Below, piece after piece: positions 54,401 to 64,000 of a stretch of 64,000 nt of DNA. The stretch comes from Rattus norvegicus (taxonomy: Eukaryota > Chordata > Mammalia > Rodentia > Muridae). Each line of letters opens with the position of its first letter. Positions within the stretch are counted from its first letter, which is position 1. The stretch lies in the NCBI RefSeq assembly GCF_036323735.1, contig NC_086026.1, forward strand, positions 74,731,039 through 74,795,038. The letters are read 5' to 3'. The notes under the pieces are model-generated. The model had not been told where the DNA came from, did no database searches, and saw only the letters and a program-made list of their open reading frames with translations. Position numbers and translations under genes: made by a program.

Positions 54401-54944
54401 AACTTGAGGAACACTGGTGGGGCAGAGCTGGGGCAGGAGGATGAGGCATAAGGAAACCCAGGCAGACTTCAGCTAAGTCTTTCAAAGACAAGTGATGGCA
54501 CCGCTCAGATCTGAGTGCTCCCCAACTTAGAGTGGAAAGGAGGGGGTCATCGCAGAGCATCCCCTGTGATGTGGTAGCAGTGGGAAGTTCATAGCTCCAA
54601 GCGTGCACCAGGACCCCAAGGGCAAGGTTTTCCCTCAGGGGAGGGGAGAGGTCTGATGGTGTGCCACCAATGACCTGCTAGTTTGATTCTTAGTCATAGT
54701 GCCAGTCAAACACAGGAACTCTTCAAGCTACCTTTGGTAGTATAGCATTTGCCTGAGAACTCTACATGCCAAGTTCTGTCATTGGGCTTAGCTTAACCAA
54801 ACTGCAAGAGAGTGTGGCTAGGGAGACAGTTCCTCTCACTAAGTTACTGGATATGGCGGCCTCAAGGTGGGTTCACATCACAAATGGGTACTGGGTTGGA
54901 TCACTGCCTTCTCTGGACCTGGCTTCAATCTGTAAATTCTGTAA

Positions 54945-55310
54945 TTGCATATTCTCTCTCTCTCTCTCTCTCCCCCCCTCCCCCAGACAGAATCTTATGT
55001 AGCCCAGGTTGACCTCAAACTTGCTGTGTAATGGTAGCTGAGGATAACTTTGAACTTTTTATCCTCTTGCATCTGGGGTTACAGGTTTACACTGCCAAGC
55101 TCTGTGTACTGAACCCAGGACCTTGTGAGTTCTAGGCAAGCATGCTACCCTCTGAGCTATACACTTTGTCTGTCTTTTGGTCTTTCTTCCTCATCTGGCC
55201 TCTCACTATGCTACCGAGGCTCAACTTGAATTCCCGGAGTCAAGCAATCCCCCTGCCTCAGCTCCCAAGTAGCTATGACTACAGGCGTGTACCACCATAC
55301 CCCGACTACC
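54945..55310 (-). repeat. (CT)n tract followed by B4- and B1-type SINEs
   Basis: (TC)n at 54953-54973 plus C-runs, then B4 in reverse complement (GTTGACCTCAAACTTGCTGT; TACTGAACCCAGGACCTTGT) to about 55170, then a B1 piece (CTCAGCTCCCAAGTAGCTAT). Confidence 0.7.
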
Positions 55311-55617
55311 TATCGTATTTCATTGGCAGCATTGCAAGGCCGAAGGGAGACAGTAGTTCTTGCTGACAGCTTCTGCATACTGGGCCCTCTGCTAATTAAT
55401 CACCATGCTCACGCTCTGATTTATGCCTCCTAGCAGTCTGACGAGGTCGTTCTAAGATGGGTCTGTTGACATCTGAGAAAGGGAACAGAAAGTGAGAACC
55501 AGGGCCTGCAGGACCCAACGCTCTCCACAGTGGGCAGAAAGTAGGACGCATCTTCAGATGTTCAGCCATACTGTGACCTCCTGTGCTTACTGACATGCCA
55601 TCTTGTCTGTATTTCAG

Positions 55618-55827
55618 TCCCTCAGCCCATACACCTGCTTGCCACCTCTTAGGGAGACACCCCAGCCCCTCGCCTCCTGTAGACTGCATCCTGATTCAGC
55701 ACCTGACCTGCTGTCTGCCCTGACCAAAGAGGAGCAAGACCTCATCAGGCCAGTGGTCGCCTTGGGCTATCCCCTGGGAAGGGCCATCGTGGCACTGCAG
55801 AAGACAGGGAGGCAGAGCCTGAGCCAG
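55618..55827 (+). CDS. Ubap1l: Ubap1l coding exon 3 (start of UBA solenoid)
   Basis: Acceptor TGTATTTCAG, donor GTGAGT. It is 210 bp, 70 codons (233-302): SLSPYTCLPPLRETPQPLAS ... LLSALTKEEQDLIRPVVALG YPLGRAIVALQKTG. The VVALGYPLGRAIVALQ stretch has the MGF/Y-loop pattern of a UBA helix pair. Confidence 0.95.
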
Positions 55828-56186
55828 GTGAGTGGGCCCAGGGCTGAGGGGCTGCATGCTACAGCCAGGAAAGGTGACCTGTGTCCTCTCTTGCAGTGCT
55901 GGAGGTCAGCACAGGGCCTTGCGCGTAGTAGGCCAACTCTCCACCACTGATCCAGAGGCTCTGCCCTTGCTTCAACTTTAGAGGTAGAACCTCAACTTGG
56001 CCCAAATTGCCAAGCTAGTGATCGAATTTTTAGGCCTCATTGTTCTCTCCTCCACAGGACTTCCCCAGAAATCCCTATGGCCATTTAAGGCTCTCCATAG
56101 TCGAACCCCTATCCTAGTCCATCCAAATGGAGCCTGAAGCTTTAGGCAGGCAAGACCTCTCTAGAACTGTCTAATAGGACAATCTC

Positions 56187-56235
<49 letters not shown>

Positions 56236-57480
56236 ATGTGCATGTGCTTGAGTGTGTGCAAATACGTGTAAAGGCCACACATAAATAAGTCAGCCTCAGG
56301 TATCTCCCTCAGATACTGTCACATCCTTTTAGATAGTCTCTTACCTCTATGTGATATTTGCTGACTCAGTTAGGACGGCTGCCTCAGTCCAGTCCATTTC
56401 TTCAGAAAACTAGGCCAGTTCATTCCAAGAGTATAAGAACAAAGCTTCAAGGTCACCTGGGTCTAGCCTTCAAATTGTTCAGTTATTTCCAACTCATAGA
56501 CCAGTCCAGACTTAAAGGGTAGAAGAGGACTCTGCCTTGTGGTTGGAAAGTTTACAAAAGAACCTTAACCATTGTCAGCCTACCACAGAGAAGGTTTCCT
56601 GAGTGTTCCACACACCGAGGTGGACGTCAAGGCTAGGGGAGCTCTGACTCTGAGATAACCAGGGCTTCTGTTACAGGACAATACAGGGTGCTACCTAACC
56701 AGCCTAGCTGTGGGAGGGATGAGAGGCAGGCTCCTGGGACTCAGGAAAGAAAAAGAAAAGTGGGGGCCAATTAGGGGTACATTGAAGCCTAGGTCAGAAC
56801 TTTGATACATGACCCAATACACAAAAGGGCCTTGTGAGAGGACTGTGACCAGGGATGGGCTGTGTCAGTGAATGCCACTCCCTTAACCCACATCCCTCCC
56901 AGTGTGCCAGCTCCACTCTACACCATTTTCTAAACATCGGGATTCTTTGTAGTTGGGAAGCTGACCCCAAGGCAGGTAACGATTCCTCAACTCCTTCTGT
57001 AATGGAGAATTAGTTAATTGGTTCCCGGCGTGTTGTACACACGCATTGCACCCACCCAAGAGCTCTGGATTCACAAATGACACACACACACACACACCCA
57101 CACACACACACACACACACCCAGGCCAGCTAATTTTGATATGCCTTGACTAGTTCGATGGCTGGGTACTTCTAAACCTCTCCAGCGCTAGCACACACTTC
57201 CCTCTGGTATCCCTGAGTTACCATCTTTTAAAATCTACATTTCATCTCTGCTGCCCCAGACTTAATCAGGGAAGTGATTAAGAGCCACTTTCCTGGATTC
57301 TTACATGATGGTGGGCATTTAAGTCTACTCTCTTTTCTTCCCCATCACGGGAATTATCCTCTCCTCTTCCTTTCTCCCTTGGTCCATTGCCCACGCCCCC
57401 CACCCCTGCACTCCATCCCCACCCCTGATATCTGAAAGTCCTCCTCTGCCTCCCTGCCCAGCCATTGGCTGTATGACAAT
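55828..57480. other. Ubap1l intron 3, first part, with (GA)n and (CA)n
   Basis: (AG)n at 56189-56230 and (CA)n at 57078-57118. The rest shows no recognised exon or repeat. Confidence 0.6.
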
Positions 57481-57504
57481 TCTTTATTACCAGTCAAAGC
57501 CAGC

Positions 57505-57616
57505 GGGGGTGGGGGTTGGGGAGGGGGTGGTAAGGGATCCTCAGGTCTGGAGCTGAATTAAGACAAAGCATTAGAACCAATTTGGATTGACACCCCCACC
57601 CCCACCCCCCTGCCCC
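57505..57616. repeat. Facing G-rich and C-rich tracts
   Basis: GGGGGTGGGGGTTGGGGAGG starts at 57505 and CACCCCCACCCCCACCCCCC at 57591, about 60 bp apart. The first fits a G-quadruplex on +, the second on -, or together a stem. Confidence 0.8.
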
Positions 57617-58345
57617 TTGAAAGATGTTTTATTTAGTAAGTCCCTTCTGTCCTAGATAAATAACAGATGGCCCACAAGAGAGGACATTGGCTTATGGGGA
57701 CTTAGAGAAATGTGGAAACAAGTGTAGGCATTGCTCACTCTCCTTCCCTCCCTCCCCTCTCTCTCCCCTTCCCTCCCTTCCCAGCCTTGATGTGTCCTGT
57801 GCAGCCTGGAGGACAAGCATGAGTGACACAGGAGGCTGTTCATGGGCCAAGTGCAGGTCCACTAAGGGATACTAGATAAACCAGGCTCCCTTTGAGGGTT
57901 TCTTTGAGGAGTATATGTTTGGAATCAGTAACTCCTGGGACTTTATCCTGGGGCCTGAGGTGACATCCTTATCCACCTTGAGCCTGAGGCAAGCCTGGGG
58001 GCTTCTATAGTCCCACAGGCCCGGAAGCCAACCGACTGAGCAGTACAAGCCCCCAGGCCTGGTTCCCAGGGAACCATCAGTGGATCTGCAGATGGTCCTG
58101 ACAAGGAGTTTGGCATGGCATATGGGGAGTCAGCTCTTTGGTGAGCCTGTGATTTGCAGACTTGGCTGCACTTTAGAATCTCCTGGAAGGGCAGCCGTAA
58201 GACTCAGCAGATGGAGGAGAAACCCGGAGAACCTGGGCTGGTAAAGGTGGGCGGAGAATTGACTCAGAAGTTGCCCCCTGGTGTCCACACATAGCGTTCA
58301 TGTGTTCTTCCCCCTTCGCCACACATCATCCAGACACAATTAATA
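57617..58345. other. Ubap1l intron 3, middle: nothing recognised
   Basis: A C/T-rich tract is at 57741-57782; otherwise no repeat or exon. Confidence 0.4.
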
Positions 58346-58349
58346 ATAA

Positions 58350-58485
58350 ATAAAGCATTCTTGAGACACGGTCTCTTGGCTGGTAAAAACTTGCTATGCT
58401 ACCAGGCTGGCCCGGAACTCAGAGATCCTCCCGCCTGTTTCCCAGTGCTAGGATTAAAGGCATGGGCTACATACACAGCTCTGAG
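58350..58485 (-). repeat. Diverged B1 SINE
   Basis: GAGACACGGTCTCTTGGCTG, CAGTGCTAGGATTAAAGGCA. Confidence 0.75.
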
Positions 58486-58521
58486 TAAATGCTTTTTAAA
58501 GTTAAAATCACCCAGAGAATT

Positions 58522-58678
58522 GTGCTGGGTGGTGGTGCACACATTTAATCCTAGCACGCAGGAGGCACAGGCAGGTCTTAGTTTGAGGCCAGCCTGGTCT
58601 ACAGAGTAAGTTCCAGGATAGCCAGGGAGACAGAGAGAAACCTTGTCTCAAATGAAACAAAACAAATAAACAAACAAA
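58522..58678 (+). repeat. B1 SINE
   Basis: GCTGGGTGGTGGTGCACACA, AGTTTGAGGCCAGCCTGGTC, ACAGAGAGAAACCTTGTCTC. Confidence 0.92.
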
Positions 58679-58679
58679 C

Positions 58680-59750
58680 CACCTGGAGAGACTTAAGATT
58701 GTCCCCCAAGTCCAGGCTCTGTCCCAAACCAGTCACGAAGCTCTCTGCTGGTGAGACCCTATCAGTAGTGTTCAAAGCTCCCTGAGTAGTGACAAGCACC
58801 AAGGCTGAGAACGTGTGCTGTGAAGGAGCATTCACCATCTGTCCCCTGTCCCCCTCCCTGTCTGGAGGTGACAGTTTCTCCCTAGTCCCTGTCTACTGTC
58901 ATGCCAGCTCAGATCCCCTCCTGCAGCTCTCGGCAGCTGGTCAGAGTGACAGAGAGGCTCTGAGAGTTCAGTGATATGGAGCCTTGTTCTAAGGCTCTTT
59001 GACAAGCCCTCGGCTCTGCCAGTCCCTCCATGCCCTCAGCTGTGAGGGATTGGGGTGTATGGCTTTCACATGCGCTCAGAGCCAGGTCTGGGCGTCCCAC
59101 AGTTCCTCTCTCAGGAGATCAGGCTCCCTTCGTGCTTCCCCAGCCATTTGGCCTCCAGGTCCGGGCTGCCTGCTCTTAGCCGCTGCTTGCTGAAGCTCCC
59201 TGTGCTGGGAAGACCAAGAGCTCCAAGAGTTTGAAAACCACATGGCTAGACAGTCTGTGCCCCAGCCCGCTCTGAAGGTCGGCAGAAACCCGACCTACTC
59301 CTTCCCAGCCACACACATGGTTCTCACAGCCTAGAGCCTTGGGCTGGCACCTGTCCCCTGATGTGATTTGCCCAGCCCTGGCATAGCCTCCCGTGTCTGG
59401 TTTATCTCCTCCACTAAGCTGTGAGTTCCTTGACTGTTGTTCTTAATTCGTTTTATGAACATGGTGCATTCTTTGTGCTCCTTTGCCTCCCCTGCTGGTG
59501 CAGTGCTGACTGACTAACCTCCCACTGTGGGACGGAAGTGACTGGACATAAATACAGGATGAAGCAGTGCGAGTGGCACTGGGTGGGCGGAGCCTAAGAG
59601 CCCCAGGGATGGCCCAGTAAAGACAGAGTTTGCAGAGGCCTCCTGGGAGGAGAACAGGGCCGGCCTTGGATGGGGAGTTGGACAGAGGCCTGGAGAAAAT
59701 GAGGAAGCTGAGACTGTGAGCAGGCCAGAGTAGGGTGAAAGGGGGCACAT
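58680..59750. other. Ubap1l intron 3, GC-rich unique part
   Basis: No exon that keeps phase 0 and family similarity is visible; several frames on both strands are unsupported. Confidence 0.4.
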
Positions 59751-59814
59751 TTGTTTGGGAGACAGGGTTTCATATGGCCAGGCTGGCTTCAAACTCACTA
59801 TGTAGCTAAGAGTG

Positions 59815-60235
59815 ATCTTTAACTTAAATTATTAGTGTGTGTGTATGTTGTATTTGTGTAAACGTGTGTGCAAACGCAGACACTAATGAGTGCATGAGAG
59901 ACCAGAGAAAATGTCCTGGTCTGTCATTCTCTGCTCCATTCCCTTGAGACAAGATCTCCCACTGAATCCAGGGCTAGGCTGGCAGCCTCCCAGCTCCCAG
60001 CATTCTGCTTTGCCTCTACAATGCTGGTATGTGGCAACATCCAGATTTTTATGCGGGGGGGGGGGGGGCTGGGCACTTGAACTTGGGTCCTCACATTATG
60101 ATACAAGCCCTCTGACCCGCGGAGCCAGCTCCTCAGCCTTGACCTTGAACTTCTGAACCTCCCCAGTGCACCATCGTCCCCAGTTACATGCTGGGGACTG
60201 GACCTCATACACAATAGGCAAGCACTCCACCAACG
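59815..60235 (-). repeat. B3/B4-type SINE remnants with G14 run
   Basis: GAGCCAGCTCCTCAGCCTTG and GGACCTCATACACAATAGGC (ID-like) mark old SINEs. A G-run of 14 is at 60055-60068. Confidence 0.55.
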
Positions 60236-60874
60236 TAACTACCTTAAGGCAACGCTTAGTTTTTCATTGTCTGTGTTTTGAGTCAGGTCATGCTATATTA
60301 CTGGTGAGCCTCAAGCTTCCAGTAGGAAGGCTAGCCTGGATCTAATGAGCCTCAAGTGATGCTACTTACCCTGAAGGCAAGAGAAGCCCTGCCCCCATGA
60401 TGGAATCAGGGAGTGATTAGAACAGGTTTTCAGGGAGAAGTGCTCCAGGAGAAACTTCCTGGCGCTTCCCTCCCCAGCTCTAGTGCAGACTGTGGCCCGG
60501 TGTGTGTGGGGCTGAGGAGGGTGCATAGAGATAGGCGAGGAGGTTCTTTTTTGCATTTAGGCGCTCCTCTGAGAAGGATGGCTAAGCTGATGGAAGGATA
60601 TGTGGTAGCTGAGGTGAGGTTGAGTTACTTGCTTAAAGCCTGTCCCGGACCCCACTTAGGCTCTGTGAACATATGAACAGCCCTTTTCTTGGATTCTCTC
60701 CCTCAACTTGGAACATTTATTGAGGACCTGCTCTCAAAGGAAGCCTGTTCTGAGTCTGTTGGCTTCCTCTTACCTGTGACGGGTTGTCCAGTATGCATGG
60801 CCTTAGTGAGACCCTCGGGTGGTTCCCCAGCATACCCCTGACACTCCTCTTACTGTCTGTCTTCTTTGGCCCAG

Positions 60875-60976
60875 TTTCTCGGCTACCTCAGTGCCTGTGA
60901 AAGGCTGCTGCGGCAGGGCTACGATGAGGCACTGGTGGACGAGGCCATGGAGATGTTCCAGTTCTCCGAGCATCAG
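60875..60976 (+). CDS. Ubap1l: Ubap1l coding exon 4
   Basis: Acceptor TTTGGCCCAG, donor GTCAGC. It is 102 bp, 34 codons (303-336): FLGYLSACERLLRQGYDEAL VDEAMEMFQFSEHQ. It supplies the middle helices of the overlapping UBAs. Phase 0 on both sides makes skipping frame-neutral. Confidence 0.95.
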
Positions 60977-61293
60977 GTCAGCTGGGCCTCCCCCTTGGTC
61001 TCTAGGGAATGGAAGCATGGGGTGCAGGGGTGCAGTGCCCCCAGAGCAGCGTGTGGACTGGTCAGAAGAGAACGGGCCTGCTCACACTGGGGAGAAAGCA
61101 CTGACTTAGAGAAGCACCTTCTTTCTCCATGTCCCCAGAGGAAGAGGAAGATGCCAGGCAGTGGCCAGCGTCAGGCTTCCTTAGTGAAGGGAGTGCAGTT
61201 TTCTGGGATGGTTGGAGGGTCTGTAGGCACCGGAGACGGGGATACTCAGGACTGAGGCCCAGTGATAAAGTACCCTTTGTGCCTCCTCTTCAG

Positions 61294-61428
61294 GCAGGGG
61301 AGTTCCTGAGGCTCTGGCAGCAGTTCAGTGACATGGGCTTCCAGCAAGACCGTATCAAGGAGGTGCTGTTGGTCCACGGCAACCAGCGTGAACAAGCCCT
61401 GGAGGAGCTGGTAGCCTGTGCCCAGTGA
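61294..61428 (+). CDS. Ubap1l: Ubap1l coding exon 5, stop TGA
   Basis: Acceptor CCTCTTCAG. It is 135 bp including TGA at 61426-61428 (residues 337-380): AGEFLRLWQQFSDMGFQQDR IKEVLLVHGNQREQALEELV ACAQ. DMGFQ...VLLVHGNQREQALEEL is a textbook UBA (MGF loop, then NxxxALExL). Confidence 0.96.
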   Translation, partial: AGEFLRLWQQFSDMGFQQDRIKEVLLVHGNQREQALEELVACAQ

Positions 61429-61515
61429 CAAGCCAGGACGCTGTTTGATGCATGACTGACAGTGAGGTCAGTCCTGCCACCCATCCCAGCTGTATCATTA
61501 AAAGATAATGCTGCT
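61429..61515 (+). other. Ubap1l: Ubap1l 3' UTR, short, with ATTAAA
   Basis: ATTAAA at 61497-61502 is the only near signal before a B1 begins, so the 3' UTR may be about 90 bp. Confidence 0.55.
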
Positions 61516-61665
61516 GGTGGTGGTGGCACACACCTTTAGTCCTAGCACTGGAGCTGCAGAGGCAGGCGGATCTCTGAGTTCAAGGCCATCCTGGTCTACA
61601 CAGTGAGTTCCAGGACAGCCAGGGTTGCATAGAGAAACCCCGTCTTAAGAAAACCAAACACAGTA
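61515..61665 (+). repeat. B1 SINE
   Basis: GTGGTGGCACACACCTTTAG, GCAGAGGCAGGCGGATCTCT, TCCAGGACAGCCAGGGTTGC. Confidence 0.93.
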
Positions 61666-61715
61666 ATCATAATAAATGAAATAAAATAAAATAAACAAAA
61701 CCTAACAAGACCAAA

Positions 61716-61860
61716 CTCAGGTGTGGTGTCACATGCCTTTAATCCCATCACTCGGGGGGCGGGGGAGCAGAGACAGATAGATTCTTGAATTCAAGTTTAG
61801 CCTGGTCTATAGAATTACAGGAGAGCCATCGCTACACAGAGAAAACTTATCTCAAAAAAC
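61716..61860 (+). repeat. B1 SINE
   Basis: GTGTGGTGTCACATGCCTTT, TTTAGCCTGGTCTATAGAAT, AGAGAAAACTTATCTC. Confidence 0.88.
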
Positions 61861-64000
61861 AAAGCAAAAGCAGCAATGTTAGCAGCAAAACTGCTAGGTC
61901 TAACAAAGCATCGCATGCTCACCATGCAGCTCAGAGAGGCCTAGGTACCCGTAGATCTCAAACAGCCGCCTCCCACTTTCTAGAGGCAGCGGGGAGAGTG
62001 TGGTGGGGTTGAGAAGGTTGGAGTTGCTTCTAGCCTGCGTTTAAGAGACCTCCGGGGACTAAGGGGACCAAACTGTGGAGTGGCCTGTGACTCAGGCAAG
62101 CAGAGGTCAGAGGCCAAAGGGCTAGTGCCCTGCCTCTGACCCAAAGTTCTTGGGTTCATTCTCTCTCATTTTCTTTGGTCTGTAAATCAAGCTGGAGCCT
62201 GGGTCTGTGGAAAACCCAAGGAGAGTGCCCTTGTCTGTCAGGGCTTCACTGCCCTGTTCAGCTGTGAACTGAGGACCTCTGTAAGCTGAACAGCAAGTTA
62301 GGGACAGTTACCCAGGGCTCCTGAGGACAGCAGAGTCCTCTGCCCATCCCCCACACGGACCCCAAATGACAGAACTGAGTGACTGTCGGCTGGAACCTCT
62401 CAAACTGTGGGTCGGAAATGTCTGGTTTTCTCATTTATTTCCACAGCTACAGAAGGAAACACAGCAGCATCTGTATCCAAACTCAGAACCCCTGAGCAAT
62501 CCTCTCCCCCAGGGACCACGCCTCTCTGATCAGCAGTTAAAGAAAACATCCAAAATAAAGGACTATGGGAGGACCAGTTGGGAAATGGTGACTGCATGAC
62601 TCATATTAAGGGTCAGGATATCAGCAGATGACACACACAGGCTACCTGAAGTTAGACCACTACAGGGGAGACCACGGAGGTGCTGTAGTCTAAGCCCCAG
62701 GCAAAGCCAAGCCAGGCCCAAAAAGCAGATCCAGTCTTGCTTCCCGTGACCCCGCTGTCCTCTTAGATGTCTTCTCCTTTTTTGGTCCCCTCTAAATTTC
62801 CTCGGAGATGCATGCCACTGGGGTGAAGAAGGAAGGATCCCAGTTGGACAGGACAGTTGTCTTAGAAGCCACTTCAGGCTGAGCTCTCAAGCTCATTGTG
62901 TCCTCAGGGAACAAAATGCAAGATGTCCTCTGTCCATCTTACCCTTGGCCACTTCCTCTGAAGCACCCTGATGATTATCCTGGGCCCATGATCCAGGATG
63001 ATCTGCCTTCTCAAGGTGCCTCGTCCAATCCACATGCAAAGTCCATTCCACACGGGAAATGACAGGTTCACAGGTGCTGGGAATTAGGACAGAATCCCTT
63101 CAGGGGGTCATGATTCAGGCTGCTTCACGGGGAAGTGCTTTCCCCATACAATCTGTGATGAATGGTTACAAACTGCTTATATCATACATGGGACATTCCT
63201 ATTTTAGAAAGGAATGAGAGCAAGGAAGGGTTTCTGTGTGGCCATGAGTTCCTAGCCCCCTGGCTGATGTGCAGATAGGGCAGGCCCTCCCAGAGGCCAG
63301 TGCCTAGGCAAGGCTGCCAAGGCACAGCTCCCCTCCCTCCTTTGTCCACCAACCGAGTCTGCCTCCTGCAGCTGTCGAGCTTCTCCTGCGGTGGGAGGAG
63401 TGCTGGCCAAGGTGCTGCCACAGTCTTCTCTCAGCCTTGACCTTTGCATACAGGGGACAGTAGAGAAGCACACCCACTAGATCTTAGTTGGTGGAGAACT
63501 CAGCCCTGAATCTCTTCCAGAACCTTCCCCATCTGTCAGCCCTTCCCTTCATTCCCTGAGTCCAAATCTGCCATGTAGCCCCTCCCCCATCCTTGTCTGC
63601 CTGCTGTTAGAGAAGTCTCGGCTGATCACGCAGAGAGCACGTGGCCGTTTGCTGACCTTAGACCATGATGAACCCAGATTTTCAACCCTGACCATGAGTC
63701 CTACCGTAAGGAGGATCTGGGCCTCAGGGACTCAGGGGAGTCTTTCCTAATGGGGGAGGACCACCTTGGGGACAGTAACGTCTCCTTTGGCCCCTAGGGG
63801 CCAAGCCTTTGTTCTTATGTGTGTTATGTCACGGGAACACGTGGACAAACAGGACTCTCTTAGGATAGTCCCCATCCTGTCCCTGCTCCATCTCATTCCC
63901 CCATTTCATCCCCCTTCTACGCCTCCCAGCTCCCATCTGTGTTCCAGGAGCTGCTGTCCAGGTCATGAGTCAAAACTGCCACCAAAGGACAACTTGTTTG
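61861..64000. other. Intergenic DNA downstream of Ubap1l
   Basis: No exon, RNA gene or clear repeat recognised. Kbtbd13 is the neighbour expected from mammalian order, but no long kelch/BTB frame is present, so it must lie beyond the window. Confidence 0.5.

Larger units (their letters stand above)
50477..61428 (+). other. Ubap1l: Ubap1l gene, five coding exons
   Basis: Coding exons 50477-50596, 52547-53122, 55618-55827, 60875-60976 and 61294-61428 all start and end in phase 0 and give 380 residues, close to human UBAP1L. The family is related to UBAP1, the ESCRT-I subunit that sorts ubiquitinated endosomal cargo. An N-terminal UMA-like motif is expected to bind ESCRT-I, and a C-terminal tandem UBA (SOUBA-like) fold to bind ubiquitin. 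Direct evidence for the L paralogue is thinner; I recall human variants being linked to retinal dystrophy, unchecked. Confidence 0.96.

Overview
This is a mammalian nuclear window, almost certainly rat (Rattus). It holds intron-split housekeeping genes, murine B1/B2/B3/B4 SINEs, (CA)n and (GA)n microsatellites, and nine copies of the rat-amplified ID (BC1/tRNA-Ala-like) SINE. Gene order Clpx - Pdcd7 - Ubap1l, all on the + strand, is the order I know from human 15q22.31 and mouse chromosome 9, so rat chromosome 8 is expected. No CRISPR array, prokaryotic operon or tRNA/rRNA gene is visible.

Layout. 1-9.2 kb: the last five coding exons and 3' UTR of Clpx, the mitochondrial AAA+ unfoldase, cut by the left edge. 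One intron carries a decayed tandem copy of a coding exon. 9.2-26.7 kb: intergenic, with SINEs, an unidentified antisense processed pseudogene, and a nested block of transposons. The outer shell is a degenerate class II (IAP/betaretrovirus-like) endogenous provirus on +. It is split by a minus-strand piggyBac-like transposase fossil, which is itself split by an L1. The L1 carries an ID element and an apparent 3' transduction. A hAT-like fragment sits in the proviral integrase. An LTR-like segment lies just before the Pdcd7 promoter. 26.7-41.4 kb: Pdcd7 (U11/U12 snRNP 59K), five coding exons with a CpG-island first exon. Intron 1 (8.3 kb) holds a second 3'-transducing L1 fragment and an LTR with a tRNA-Lys-type primer-binding site; intron 2 holds a solo LTR. 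41.4-50.5 kb: intergenic, with a 5'-truncated beta-actin processed pseudogene. 50.5-61.5 kb: Ubap1l, five coding exons, giving an ESCRT-I UBAP1-like protein of 380 residues. 61.5-64 kb: two B1s and otherwise unremarkable intergenic DNA.

The three genes share a neighbourhood, not a pathway: mitochondrial proteostasis, minor-spliceosome assembly and endosomal ubiquitin-cargo sorting. Exon edges come from GT/AG sites, unbroken reading phase across every junction, and recalled family sequence. I saw no undescribed biochemical system. The most unusual content is the layered transposon record, two L1 3' transductions with poly(A) signals and target-site duplications, the decayed Clpx exon copy, and a complete strand bias of all nine ID elements.
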